Source: Casp-Chloro-G3 sp002816715 (GTDB taxonomy: Bacteria; Chloroflexota; Dehalococcoidia; Lucifugimonadales; UBA3495). From it: a stretch of DNA of 60,664 nt. The notes under the pieces are model-generated. The model was given only the letters and a program-made list of their open reading frames with translations, ran no database searches and had not been told where the DNA came from. The stretch lies in NCBI GenBank assembly GCA_027623815.1, contig JAQBUV010000005.1, positions 1 through 60,664 of the forward strand. The letters are read 5' to 3'. Numbering within the stretch: position 1 is the stretch's first letter; every line of letters starts with the position of its first letter. The translations under genes and the position numbers were made by a program. Positions 52,231 to 59,972 of this stretch are shown here, piece by piece.

Positions 52231-55083
52231 CTACGCGCTGCTGAGGGCCGAAACTTTGGCGATTCTTGCCGATAGAATCTCCAAGCCGGGCGCTTTAGAC
52301 ATGGGATTCTTTTCCTCGCTGGACTGCAGCTCTACGGCCAACTGGCCGAAGAGCGTGGTAACACTGATCACGCCGGGCGGGATTGAAGGGTCCAACCGGG
52401 CTAAACCAGACCAAGTCCCCCGGGGCGTCACTACTTCTACTGGATCACCGTCTTTGATTAGCTCGTTTTCCGCGTAACTGGGATGCAAAGACACCAGTTC
52501 ATCCCGCACCAGCCGGTTCAACTTGCCCGTCACCACGGTGGTTTCCCGGTCGGTCTGCAACAATACCCGGCCGGGGACAAACCAGCCGGAGTATTCCGAA
52601 TCCAGGTGAGGCTCGGGAGCTTGAAACACGGGAGTTATCGGATCGGCTTTACCGTTAGGAAAACCATTTTGATACAAGATCGGCGTGGCGGATGGATCAT
52701 CAGCGGTACATGGCCATTGGATGCCTCGACGTTCCTTGCCAGAGTAAAGCACTTGGGTCGGTTTGGGCATCTCCAAGCCGCTCCGAAACACGGTAGAAAC
52801 CTGGGATTCCAGCAGTGGGTAGGACACGCCAGAGTATATTGGACAGACCGACGCTATCTCATCCATGATCGCATAGGCAGCGGGATAGTCGAACCCGCTA
52901 TACCCCATCCGGCGGGCGAGTTCGCCGAACACCCATTGTTCGGGTTGAGCGCCACCACTCTTCGACTGGATGCTGGGCTTCACCCTTTGGATTCGCCGCT
53001 CCAGGCTGGTATAGGTACCGTCCTTTTCCGCGAAGGTAGACCGGGGCAGCACCACGTCCGCAACCTGGGCCAGCTGTCCCCAAAAGGTATCCTGCACCAC
53101 CAGAAAGTCCAGGTTCTGGAGGGCCGCCAAGCCATCACCCAATCTCCCATTGGTAAAGTTAGGGCTGTCGCCAATGATCAGCATGGACTTGATCTGGCCG
53201 TCCCGCGCGGCATTGATGGCATCAGCAACGCCCAACCCCTGGGAAACTGAAATTGTACAATTCCAGGATCTTTCCAACGCCTTCACCACCGTCGCGTCTC
53301 TCAACGAGAGGTTCCCGGGCAAACGGTTCGGCACGCATCCCACGTCGGAGGCTCCCTGCTCGTTCATCCCCGACCGCATCGGGAAAATCCCGGCGCCGGG
53401 CTTGCCAATGTTGCCAGTAAGGAGGGCCAAGTTTACCAGGGACAGCACGCAGTCCCGCTGTAACTCACCAGGGAGGTTATCCAAGGCGTAGACCACTGCT
53501 CCGCCGTCTGCTTGGGCGAAGATACGGGCAGCCTCGGCGATGGCTTCCTCCGATACGTGGGTGACCCGGGTCACGTGGTCCATATCTATGGAGTTAAGGG
53601 TATAGTGCAGGGTGGCCGGTTCCTCGCAGTTTTCATCCATCCACTCGGTTTGCTCCAGGCCCTGGTCTACCACCGCTTTGAGGATGCCGCCCAGCAGCAG
53701 CAACTCGGTTCCAGGCACGGGACGCAGCCAAGAATCGGCGTAGCGAGTCAGTTCGACTTCGCGGGGATCAATCACGATCAGCTTGGCGCCACGCTGTGCG
53801 GCCTTCTTGATGGGCACGCCCACCACGTTTTGATCTTCGGTCAAGTTGGAGTTGAAAACCAAAATACAGCCTGCATGCTCCAGTTCCCAGATGGAGTTGG
53901 TGGCGGCGGCATACCCCAATGCTCGTTCCAGTCCCACCGTAAGCTCCGGCTGGATGTTTGAGGTCTGGTCAACGTTATTGGTACCCATCACCACCCGGGC
54001 GAATTTCTGCGCCAGGTACAGTTCCTCGTTGGTGCTGTTGGGTGATGCCAGTAGCGCGAAGGCATCACCTTTGAACTCCGGCAGGCGGCCAGCGATTACG
54101 TTTAACGCCTCGTCCCAGGTGGCCTCCTCCAATTGCCCATTGCGACGGACTAATGGCTGCTCGAGCCTGGCCGAGTCGTTCAGGAATTCCAGGCCAAACT
54201 TGCCTTTGAAGCAGGCTTGACCGTGGTTGGAAGGCGAATTTAACTCCGGCACAGCGCGAATCATCTTACCGGCACCATTGAATTCCAGATTAAGCTGACA
54301 ACCCACCGGGCAATGGGGGCAGATAACCTGCTCGACCCGTCGAGCCTTCTCCCACTTATGTTCCCTTTCCACCAGGGCGCCCACGGGACACACATCAATA
54401 CAGGCGCCGCAAAACTCGCAGCCGGATTCCAGCAACGAATCGCCAAAGGATGTCCCAATCAACGCCCGACCGGAGCGGTCGGTAAAGCAGAGCGCGGAAT
54501 TGCCGCGCACCTCTTCACAGACTCGGACGCAACGCCCGCAGGTAATGCACAGGTTCAAGTCCCGGTCGTAGAAAGGGTCGCTGACCTCCAGAGGAATCTG
54601 GCGGTATTTGTACTCCAGCGGAGATTCCAGCTCCATGCCCAGATAACGGACAGTGTCTTTGAACTCGCATCGTTCGTTTTTTGGGCAGGTGATACAGCGG
54701 TCATTGACCGAAACATGGCGGAGGCAGACATCGCTGGGGCCGCAGATATCGACACGATGGCAGGTCAAGCATCCATTGGGATGTTCCGCTATGAGCATCT
54801 CCATCACCGAGCGGCGCAGTTCGTTGACTTCATGGGACTCACTGCGGATTTTCATCCCGTCGGCCACCGGCAGCGTGCAGGACGCCGGGAAGCCCCGGCC
54901 ACCCTCCACCGACACCACACACATGCGGCAGGCAGCGAAGGGCTTCATGCCGGAGTGGTAGCACAGATACGGAATATAGATACCGGCTTCAATGGCGGCT
55001 TCCAGCACCATCTTGCCGGGCTGAGTCTTGATATCCACGCCATCAATGGCGATGGTTATATCGGTGGTAATATTTTCTGCCAT
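52231..55083 (-). CDS. nuoG: NADH-quinone oxidoreductase subunit G
   Basis: Iron-sulphur electron-transfer subunit of the NADH module. 950 residues. N-terminal ferredoxin domain (YLCYHSGMKPFAACRMC), HxxxCxxC region (CLTCHRVDICGPSDVC), then CITCGRCVRVCEE and CEFCGACIDVCPVGAL clusters. Then the molybdopterin-oxidoreductase-like domain with CPHCPVGCQLNL. The catalytic Cys/Sec position of formate dehydrogenases (DxxxRxCH) is replaced: NNVDQTSNIQPELTVG has neither Cys nor TGA. So it is a NuoG and not an active formate dehydrogenase. Starts at ATG. A repeat element lies between it and nuoF. Confidence 0.9.
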   Translation of the reverse strand: MAENITTDITIAIDGVDIKTQPGKMVLEAAIEAGIYIPYLCYHSGMKPFAACRMCVVSVEGGRGFPASCTLPVADGMKIRSESHEVNELRRSVMEMLIAEHPNGCLTCHRVDICGPSDVCLRHVSVNDRCITCPKNERCEFKDTVRYLGMELESPLEYKYRQIPLEVSDPFYDRDLNLCITCGRCVRVCEEVRGNSALCFTDRSGRALIGTSFGDSLLESGCEFCGACIDVCPVGALVEREHKWEKARRVEQVICPHCPVGCQLNLEFNGAGKMIRAVPELNSPSNHGQACFKGKFGLEFLNDSARLEQPLVRRNGQLEEATWDEALNVIAGRLPEFKGDAFALLASPNSTNEELYLAQKFARVVMGTNNVDQTSNIQPELTVGLERALGYAAATNSIWELEHAGCILVFNSNLTEDQNVVGVPIKKAAQRGAKLIVIDPREVELTRYADSWLRPVPGTELLLLGGILKAVVDQGLEQTEWMDENCEEPATLHYTLNSIDMDHVTRVTHVSEEAIAEAARIFAQADGGAVVYALDNLPGELQRDCVLSLVNLALLTGNIGKPGAGIFPMRSGMNEQGASDVGCVPNRLPGNLSLRDATVVKALERSWNCTISVSQGLGVADAINAARDGQIKSMLIIGDSPNFTNGRLGDGLAALQNLDFLVVQDTFWGQLAQVADVVLPRSTFAEKDGTYTSLERRIQRVKPSIQSKSGGAQPEQWVFGELARRMGYSGFDYPAAYAIMDEIASVCPIYSGVSYPLLESQVSTVFRSGLEMPKPTQVLYSGKERRGIQWPCTADDPSATPILYQNGFPNGKADPITPVFQAPEPHLDSEYSGWFVPGRVLLQTDRETTVVTGKLNRLVRDELVSLHPSYAENELIKDGDPVEVVTPRGTWSGLARLDPSIPPGVISVTTLFGQLAVELQSSEEKNPMSKAPGLEILSARIAKVSALSSA

Positions 55084-55102
55084 ACTTGCCCGCCTCAGAC
55101 CC

Positions 55103-55235
55103 TATATCAAAACGTGGTTCGACAAGTCTGTCCCGAGCTTGCCGAAGGACTGGCCACGAACGGTGGCGAACCCGTCATCCGCTCATCCTGAGCTTGTCGA
55201 AGGATAACCTGTGTCAATCACCAAAGTTTTGAATA
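55103..55235 (+). repeat. MITE-like dispersed repeat, copy B (133 bp)
   Basis: Same element as at 28502-28628 in the opposite orientation. Ends TATATCAAAAC (55103-55113) and GTTTTGAATA (55226-55235). Shares ACGTGGTTCGACA with copy A and the block CCGCTCATCCTGAGCTTGTCG exactly; the middle differs (a TGTCCCGAGCTTGCCGAAGG section replaces the simple palindrome arm). It separates nuoG from nuoF. Confidence 0.72.
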
Positions 55236-55266
55236 GCCAATTATTACTCAGGAGCGACCCTGAATT

Positions 55267-56973
55267 TTACCTTCTGGTTAGCTTTGGTGAAAATTTCACG
55301 CCGAGGCACGCCCCAGTGGGGCAGCGTCGCTCTAGAACATGAGCGTCAAACTCAGGGCCAAAATACTTGATGGCCGAAGAAACCGGGTTGAACCCCAGTT
55401 GACCGTGGCCGCACAACGACCCGGCTTGCATGTTCAAACCAACGCTGCGCATTAACTCCAGGTCGCCGCGCTCGCCCTCCAAACGGCAGATGCGCTCCAG
55501 AACTTCCAGCAAATGGCTCATTCCCATTCGGCAGGGGAAGCACTTGCCGCAAGATTCGTACTGGCAGAAGGCGATCAAGGCCCGGGTCAGATCGACTATG
55601 CAGGTGTCTTCATCCGCCGCTATAATGCCGCCAGAACCCAGGATTGCCCCGGCCTCCCGGAAAACTTCAAAGTCCAGGGCCAGGTCCATATTGTCGACCC
55701 CCAACACGCCCCCCAGCGGCCCACCAGTCTGCACCAGTTTCAGATCCTTACCGCCTTTGATTCCGCCAGCGATTTCATAAAGCACTTGGTTCAGATTTAG
55801 GCCCATGGGAACTTCCACCATGCCGGTGTAGTTCAGCGGGCCAGACAGACACAGAATGGCCGTGCCAGTGCTGCGTCCGTGGCCAATACCGGCGAACCAT
55901 GCTCCGCCTTTGGCCACAATCTCCGGCACATAGGCCAAAGTCTTGACGTTATTAATGTTGGTCGGTTTGCCAAAGAGACCCACCTGGGCTGGAAAAGGCG
56001 GTCGGTATCGGGGCATAGACCGCTTGCCTTCAATGGCCTCCATCAGAGCAGTCTCTTCACCAGAGACATAAGAGTCTCCGGTAAGAGCGACTTCCAGGTC
56101 GAAGCTGTAATCGCTGCCCAGGATGTTCTGGCCGAGCAAACCCAATTCATAAGCCTGCTCCACCGCGCCCCGAGCACGATCTACCGGGCCGTCGTGGCCG
56201 TGGCGGACGAATATATACCCGTTGCTGGCTCCGGTGGCATAGCCAGCCAAGATGATGCCCTCAACCACCGTATGGGGATCGCTTTCCAGAATGCCCTTGT
56301 CGTTGAAGGCTCCCGGGTCGCCTTCCTCACAGTTGCACAGTACATACTTGACCGGCTCTTTGGAGCCAGCCAGGAAGTTCCACTTGGTGCCGGTAGCAAA
56401 GGCCGCTCCCCCTCGCCCCCGCAGACCGGATGCGTTAACTTGCTCCAGCATTTCCTGGGCGGTCATTTCGGTCAGCGACTGGTTAAGGGCCTGATAACCG
56501 CCATTGGCGATGTACTGATAGATGTCACCCGGATCAATGTTACCGGCGTTACGCAGAGCAATGCGCGTCTCACTGGCTTTCATTGGGTGAGCACTCAGCG
56601 CGGGAATGCCGTCGATGCTGCTTTCGCCAATGTATCCCAGAGCCAAGTGAGCCACCGGGGTTCCCAAGACAACATGGGAGGCGACTATCTCCTCGGCAGT
56701 CTCTGGCGTTACGTCACGGTAGATGACCCGGGAGCCGCCGGGCAGTTGCACATCGACCAGGGGCTCAGCAAAACAAGGGCCTAAGCAGCCAACTTCGCTG
56801 ATTTGAGCGGCCACACCATGACGCTGCAAGGATGACTCCAGCGCGACCAGAACGGCATCGGAGCCCGCTGCTTTGCCGCAGAGGGCCGCGCCGACTCTAA
56901 TCCAGGGAGTCTCCCCTTCGGTTAGCGACTTCCAGCGGCGGTCGGCCTCGGCGGCTAGCTCGACGAAACTCAT
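55267..56973 (-). CDS. nuoF: NADH-quinone oxidoreductase subunit F (flavoprotein)
   Basis: NADH-oxidising subunit: FMN and a 4Fe-4S cluster. 568 residues with an N-terminal thioredoxin-like 2Fe-2S-type extension (about 1-125, with few cysteines left), then GLRGRGGAAFATGTKWNFL, CNCEEGDPGAFNDKGILESDPH, YVSGEETALMEAIEG, and the cluster ESCGKCFPCRMG. Same order as NAD-reducing hydrogenase/NuoF homologues. Between nuoE and nuoG. Confidence 0.93.
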   Translation of the reverse strand: MSFVELAAEADRRWKSLTEGETPWIRVGAALCGKAAGSDAVLVALESSLQRHGVAAQISEVGCLGPCFAEPLVDVQLPGGSRVIYRDVTPETAEEIVASHVVLGTPVAHLALGYIGESSIDGIPALSAHPMKASETRIALRNAGNIDPGDIYQYIANGGYQALNQSLTEMTAQEMLEQVNASGLRGRGGAAFATGTKWNFLAGSKEPVKYVLCNCEEGDPGAFNDKGILESDPHTVVEGIILAGYATGASNGYIFVRHGHDGPVDRARGAVEQAYELGLLGQNILGSDYSFDLEVALTGDSYVSGEETALMEAIEGKRSMPRYRPPFPAQVGLFGKPTNINNVKTLAYVPEIVAKGGAWFAGIGHGRSTGTAILCLSGPLNYTGMVEVPMGLNLNQVLYEIAGGIKGGKDLKLVQTGGPLGGVLGVDNMDLALDFEVFREAGAILGSGGIIAADEDTCIVDLTRALIAFCQYESCGKCFPCRMGMSHLLEVLERICRLEGERGDLELMRSVGLNMQAGSLCGHGQLGFNPVSSAIKYFGPEFDAHVLERRCPTGACLGVKFSPKLTRR

Positions 56974-57036
56974 AACCGCCTGCGCGAACCGAGCATGAAC
57001 ATTCCATTGGGTTGGTATCGAAATAGTCGCGGCACT

Positions 57037-57528
57037 TCAGTTGCCACCTTGGCCGTGAGGGCTGGGGCTGGCAAGGAGTGCGGTTACGGCGGCCCGCACT
57101 TTCTCCGGGGACTGCCGCCCCATTAGATTATGATCGGCGGATATGACCGGAGCCTGAGCGCAGGCACCCAGACAGGTGTTGTAGCGCAAAGAGAGTTTTC
57201 CATCTGAAGTATCACCCTCGCCTTCAACCCCGACCTGATCCAACGCGGCGGCAATAACCGCCATCGCCCCCATCAAATGGCAAGAGGGCCCCCAGCAAAG
57301 CTCTAGCTGGTGCTCACAGGGAGGGTCGAACCTGAAGTTGGGGTAAAAAGACGCTACCGCCCAGACGTCGTTGATGGTGGTGCCGGTGAGGTCGGCGACT
57401 TCTTCCACCGCGTCTTTCGGAATGTAACCAATGGCGTCCTCCACTGCCAGCAGTGAGGAAAGAACGGTAACGGTAGGTTGCGGCTGGTTGTGGATAGCGG
57501 CGGTTATCCTTTGCTTGAGTCCATCCAT
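57037..57528 (-). CDS. nuoE: NADH-quinone oxidoreductase subunit E (2Fe-2S thioredoxin-like)
   Basis: 163 residues. Thioredoxin-like 2Fe-2S protein that accepts electrons from the FMN site. Cys ligands are CWGPSCH (C-x4-C) and YNTCLGACAQAPV (C-x3-C). The N-terminal helical part (DAIGYIPKDAVEEVADLTGTTINDVWAVASFYPNF) is typical. First of the nuoEFG set. Upstream gap 57529-57682 has a possible promoter. Confidence 0.92.
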   Translation of the reverse strand: MDGLKQRITAAIHNQPQPTVTVLSSLLAVEDAIGYIPKDAVEEVADLTGTTINDVWAVASFYPNFRFDPPCEHQLELCWGPSCHLMGAMAVIAAALDQVGVEGEGDTSDGKLSLRYNTCLGACAQAPVISADHNLMGRQSPEKVRAAVTALLASPSPHGQGGN

Positions 57529-57595
57529 AACACGCGCACTCAGCTACTCCACAGCAAATTATCGGTTCGTGAAATTTGTAACAATCTCCACCGCA

Positions 57596-57625
57596 ATGGT
57601 AGCACAGAGGCCGTCGGCGATTCAA
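57596..57625 (-). promoter_or_regulatory. Possible promoter of nuoEFG
   Basis: Minus strand TTGAAT (57625-57620), 18-nt spacer, TACCAT (57601-57596), about 67 nt before the nuoE start. Weak match. Confidence 0.3.
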
Positions 57626-57682
57626 CTAGAAACGGCTAGGATTGGAAGGAAATAGCTTAGTCCACAATCAGCAATTCAGCCA

Positions 57683-58324
57683 CTAGGAAGCCGGGGCCTC
57701 CAGCAACTTGCTCATCGCCGATTGGAAAATTTCGTAGGGGTGCGCCCCGGTGAAGAGCAGGTTGCCCACCACAAAGGTTGGTATCCCTCGGATGCCGTGC
57801 CCCAGGGCTTGCTGGTATTGCTCCATAACGGCAGGTGTGTACAGGCTGCTCTCCAATCCCGCCAGCAACTCAGTTGAATTCAACGAAACTTGCTGAGCCA
57901 GGCCCTCAATCACCGCCAGGTCGCCCAAGTCTTGTCCATCTTCCCAGTAGGCTTTGTAGGCCGCGTGGTGGAACTCCATGAACTTGCCCTGCCGCTGGGC
58001 GTACTCGGTGGCCTCCAAGATGTACATGGTGTTGGGAGTGACTTTGGGGGGCCGCATGATCAAGTTGGACTCGCTGGCTTGACTCCGCAGAGGCTCGCTA
58101 AGCTGGCCGTCGGCCTCACCGGGTCGGGGTTGCCGCACAATACCTTCCTTGGGGGTATCTGGCCGCAGCAAATACGCTTGGCCGACGATTGAAATGTTGT
58201 AGTCTTGACTCAACCGGTCGACTCTTTCCAGGCCGACATAGCACCAGGGTCAAATATAGTCGTACCAGACTACTACTTTAACCGGGTCGGAAGTGTTGAG
58301 GGGATGCTGGACAGGTTCGGTCAT
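57683..58324 (-). CDS. DsbA/FrnE-family selenoprotein with in-frame TGA (Sec25)
   Basis: 213 residues if TGA at 58252-58250 is read as selenocysteine. ATG 58324 follows an ACAGGAG site. The active-site region is VVVWYDYIUPWCYVGLER, so U25 replaces the first Cys of the canonical C-P-W-C and C28 remains as the partner. Downstream it has the FrnE-type helical region (IMRPPKVTPNT, HHAAYKAYWEDGQDLGDLAVI) and cis-Pro loop GIPTFVVGNLLFTG. Reads on the same strand upstream of nuoE. Predicted thiol-disulfide oxidoreductase; partner unknown. Confidence 0.87.
58206..58249 (-). promoter_or_regulatory. Weak SECIS-like region after the TGA at 58252-58250
   Basis: GTCG (58237-58234) can pair with CGAC (58220-58217) around a 13-nt loop GCCTGGAAAGAGT. 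A lower stem may include the TGA itself (TGAC with GTCA) and CTGG with CCGG. Less convincing than the other two. Confidence 0.35.
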
Positions 58325-58520
58325 AACTACTCCTGTTCCATTTTGATGAGTTGGAGGGGAAGAACAGGTGGAGTCTAGCAGCGACGTGTTGGCTGGTCAA
58401 CCGGGTGTTTATATCTTGCGATGCCGTTTGAAACCGTTTGATACCGTGGTTAAAAATCAAAACTAGTTTCTGTAGGTGGAGGAACTAAAGGGAACTGAGG
58501 TCAACAAGCGAGAGTTGCTG

Positions 58521-59735
58521 CTATCCGAACACCTGCTTGACTACCTCGAGCAGATGAGCCGGACTGAAGGGTTTGGCCAGCATGCCAAAGGCCCCGGCGG
58601 CCATGATTTCACGAATGGCTTGCTGGCCGGGGTTGCCGCTGGAGACTATCACCTTCACCAGAGGGTCTAGCTCCCGAAGCTTGTGGAAGGTGGTGAGGCC
58701 ATCCATGCCGGGCAAGGACATATCAAGGATGACGGCCTTAGTCGCGCCATCTGAATCTTGATAAGCTTTGAGGGCTTCTTCGCCACTGGTTACACCAACG
58801 ACTTCCATTTGTTCGCTTTTCAGTATCTCAGCAATCAGCACATGGATAATCGCTTCATCATCCACGACCAACAGGGTTTGGAGAGTTTGCGCGCCCTCAA
58901 ACCTGAGTGCCGCATTGGTCTCAGGTGGCATCTCCTGCATGACCGGCCAGTAGATATCGACACAGGTACCTACCGAGAGTTCACTAGACACTTCGATGAA
59001 TCCCTGATGAGCGTGAACCGCATCATAAACAATGGTCAGGCCCAGACCCCGGTCCTTGCCGTACTTGGTGGTAAAGAAAGGGTCAAACATTGATCCCTTG
59101 ACCGAATCTTCCATTCCCTCTCCAGTGTCGCTGACCCGTAGGCGTAGATACGGGCTCTTGACGCCTGAAGCTGGCTCGGTCACTTGCTCCAATGTGGTCT
59201 CCCAGCAGAGTCTGCCGCCTTCCGGCATGGCCTCGACCGCGTTCTGCCAAAGGTGCCGGCAAATCTGTTCAAGCTGGTCGCCATCACAGAGCAGGGACGG
59301 CAAGCCACGGCTGGGCTCAACTTGAACTTGCACCGTAGTGGGCAGGTCTACTCTAGCCTTGGCCAAGAATTCATCAACCGAGCTGCTCAAATCCAGTTGG
59401 GTCAGCTCAACCGGCTTGTTGTTGGCGAATGCCGAAAGCCAGCTAGTCAGTTTTAGCGCCTCACCGGCCGAAGCCTCAATCTGCTCCGCCATTCCCCGAT
59501 TGGGTTCATCGTCTTTTAGTCGAGTCTGCAAGATAGATGCGAAGCCCTGCATCACCGCGATGAAATTGTTGAAATCATGGGCGGTCCGGCGGGAGAAGCG
59601 TTTGGCGACTTGAATGGAATGGTCCAATTGAGCGTCGTCGATCCTAGAGCGCACGCGGTTGGCCGCCGGTTCGTTCGAACTACCGTTGGGCGTTACAGGA
59701 TTATCTGGTTTGGAGTTGTAAGCTTGAGACAGCAT
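58521..59735 (-). CDS. Cytoplasmic histidine kinase-response regulator hybrid
   Basis: 404 residues with no membrane segment or obvious sensor domain. About 1-40 is a disordered start, 41-265 a histidine kinase: HisKA phospho-acceptor in RRTAHDFNNFIAVMQGFA, N box ICRHLWQNAVEAM, G1 VSDTGEGMEDS, G2 KDRGLGLTIVYDAV. About 285-404 is a receiver: LLVVDDEAIIHVLIAE with an acidic pair, VILDMSLPGMDGL with the phospho-accepting Asp, and a Lys at FGMLAKPFSP. Signal input must come from elsewhere. No adjacent regulator gene. Confidence 0.9.
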   Translation of the reverse strand: MLSQAYNSKPDNPVTPNGSSNEPAANRVRSRIDDAQLDHSIQVAKRFSRRTAHDFNNFIAVMQGFASILQTRLKDDEPNRGMAEQIEASAGEALKLTSWLSAFANNKPVELTQLDLSSSVDEFLAKARVDLPTTVQVQVEPSRGLPSLLCDGDQLEQICRHLWQNAVEAMPEGGRLCWETTLEQVTEPASGVKSPYLRLRVSDTGEGMEDSVKGSMFDPFFTTKYGKDRGLGLTIVYDAVHAHQGFIEVSSELSVGTCVDIYWPVMQEMPPETNAALRFEGAQTLQTLLVVDDEAIIHVLIAEILKSEQMEVVGVTSGEEALKAYQDSDGATKAVILDMSLPGMDGLTTFHKLRELDPLVKVIVSSGNPGQQAIREIMAAGAFGMLAKPFSPAHLLEVVKQVFG

Positions 59736-59825
59736 TAGCTTCTGGCCTCTAACGTGCCGTGGTTTAACGAAACCATTCTCTTGAGCGGCATGAGAGATTT
59801 TCGGGTTTCGAATGACATGTGCATA

Positions 59826-59869
59826 TTGTGGGTCAGGTCAGCTAGATTCTTAAGGGTGACAACCCACAA
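59826..59869. promoter_or_regulatory. Inverted repeat upstream of the histidine kinase
   Basis: TTGTGGGT (59826-59833) and ACCCACAA (59862-59869), 28 nt apart, about 90-135 nt before the kinase start. Could be an operator or a weak hairpin. The rest of the 59736-59972 gap shows nothing else. Confidence 0.2.
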
Positions 59870-59972
59870 GCGTAGGAGGGTGTTTCGCCAAACCGGCTAT
59901 GCCGATAACGGAAAACCCAAAGGTTTCAGGTTGGGATTGGGAGGTTGGTGGGGGCTTTGACCGAGTGATTGC

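Noticed and set aside
52231..55083. Formate dehydrogenase alpha subunit instead of NuoG
   Set aside because: The catalytic Cys/Sec position is not Cys or TGA (NNVDQTSNIQPE), and nuoF and nuoE lie directly beside it.
54313..55191. 292-codon open frame on the plus strand
   Set aside because: Antisense to nuoG, extends into the repeat; shadow composition.
55879..56784. 301-codon open frame on the plus strand
   Set aside because: Antisense to nuoF; no recognised domain.
35149..58324. Reassigned genetic code (TGA as sense codon) to explain the three in-frame TGAs
   Set aside because: TGA ends other intact genes in the window, for example at 87-89 and 31577-31579, and the three in-frame TGAs fall only on redox-active Cys positions.
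35149..58324. The three TGA-interrupted genes as ordinary pseudogenes
   Set aside because: No other stops or frameshifts occur in any of them, starts with good ribosome binding sites precede each, and each TGA sits on the family's catalytic Cys. Random decay would not give this.
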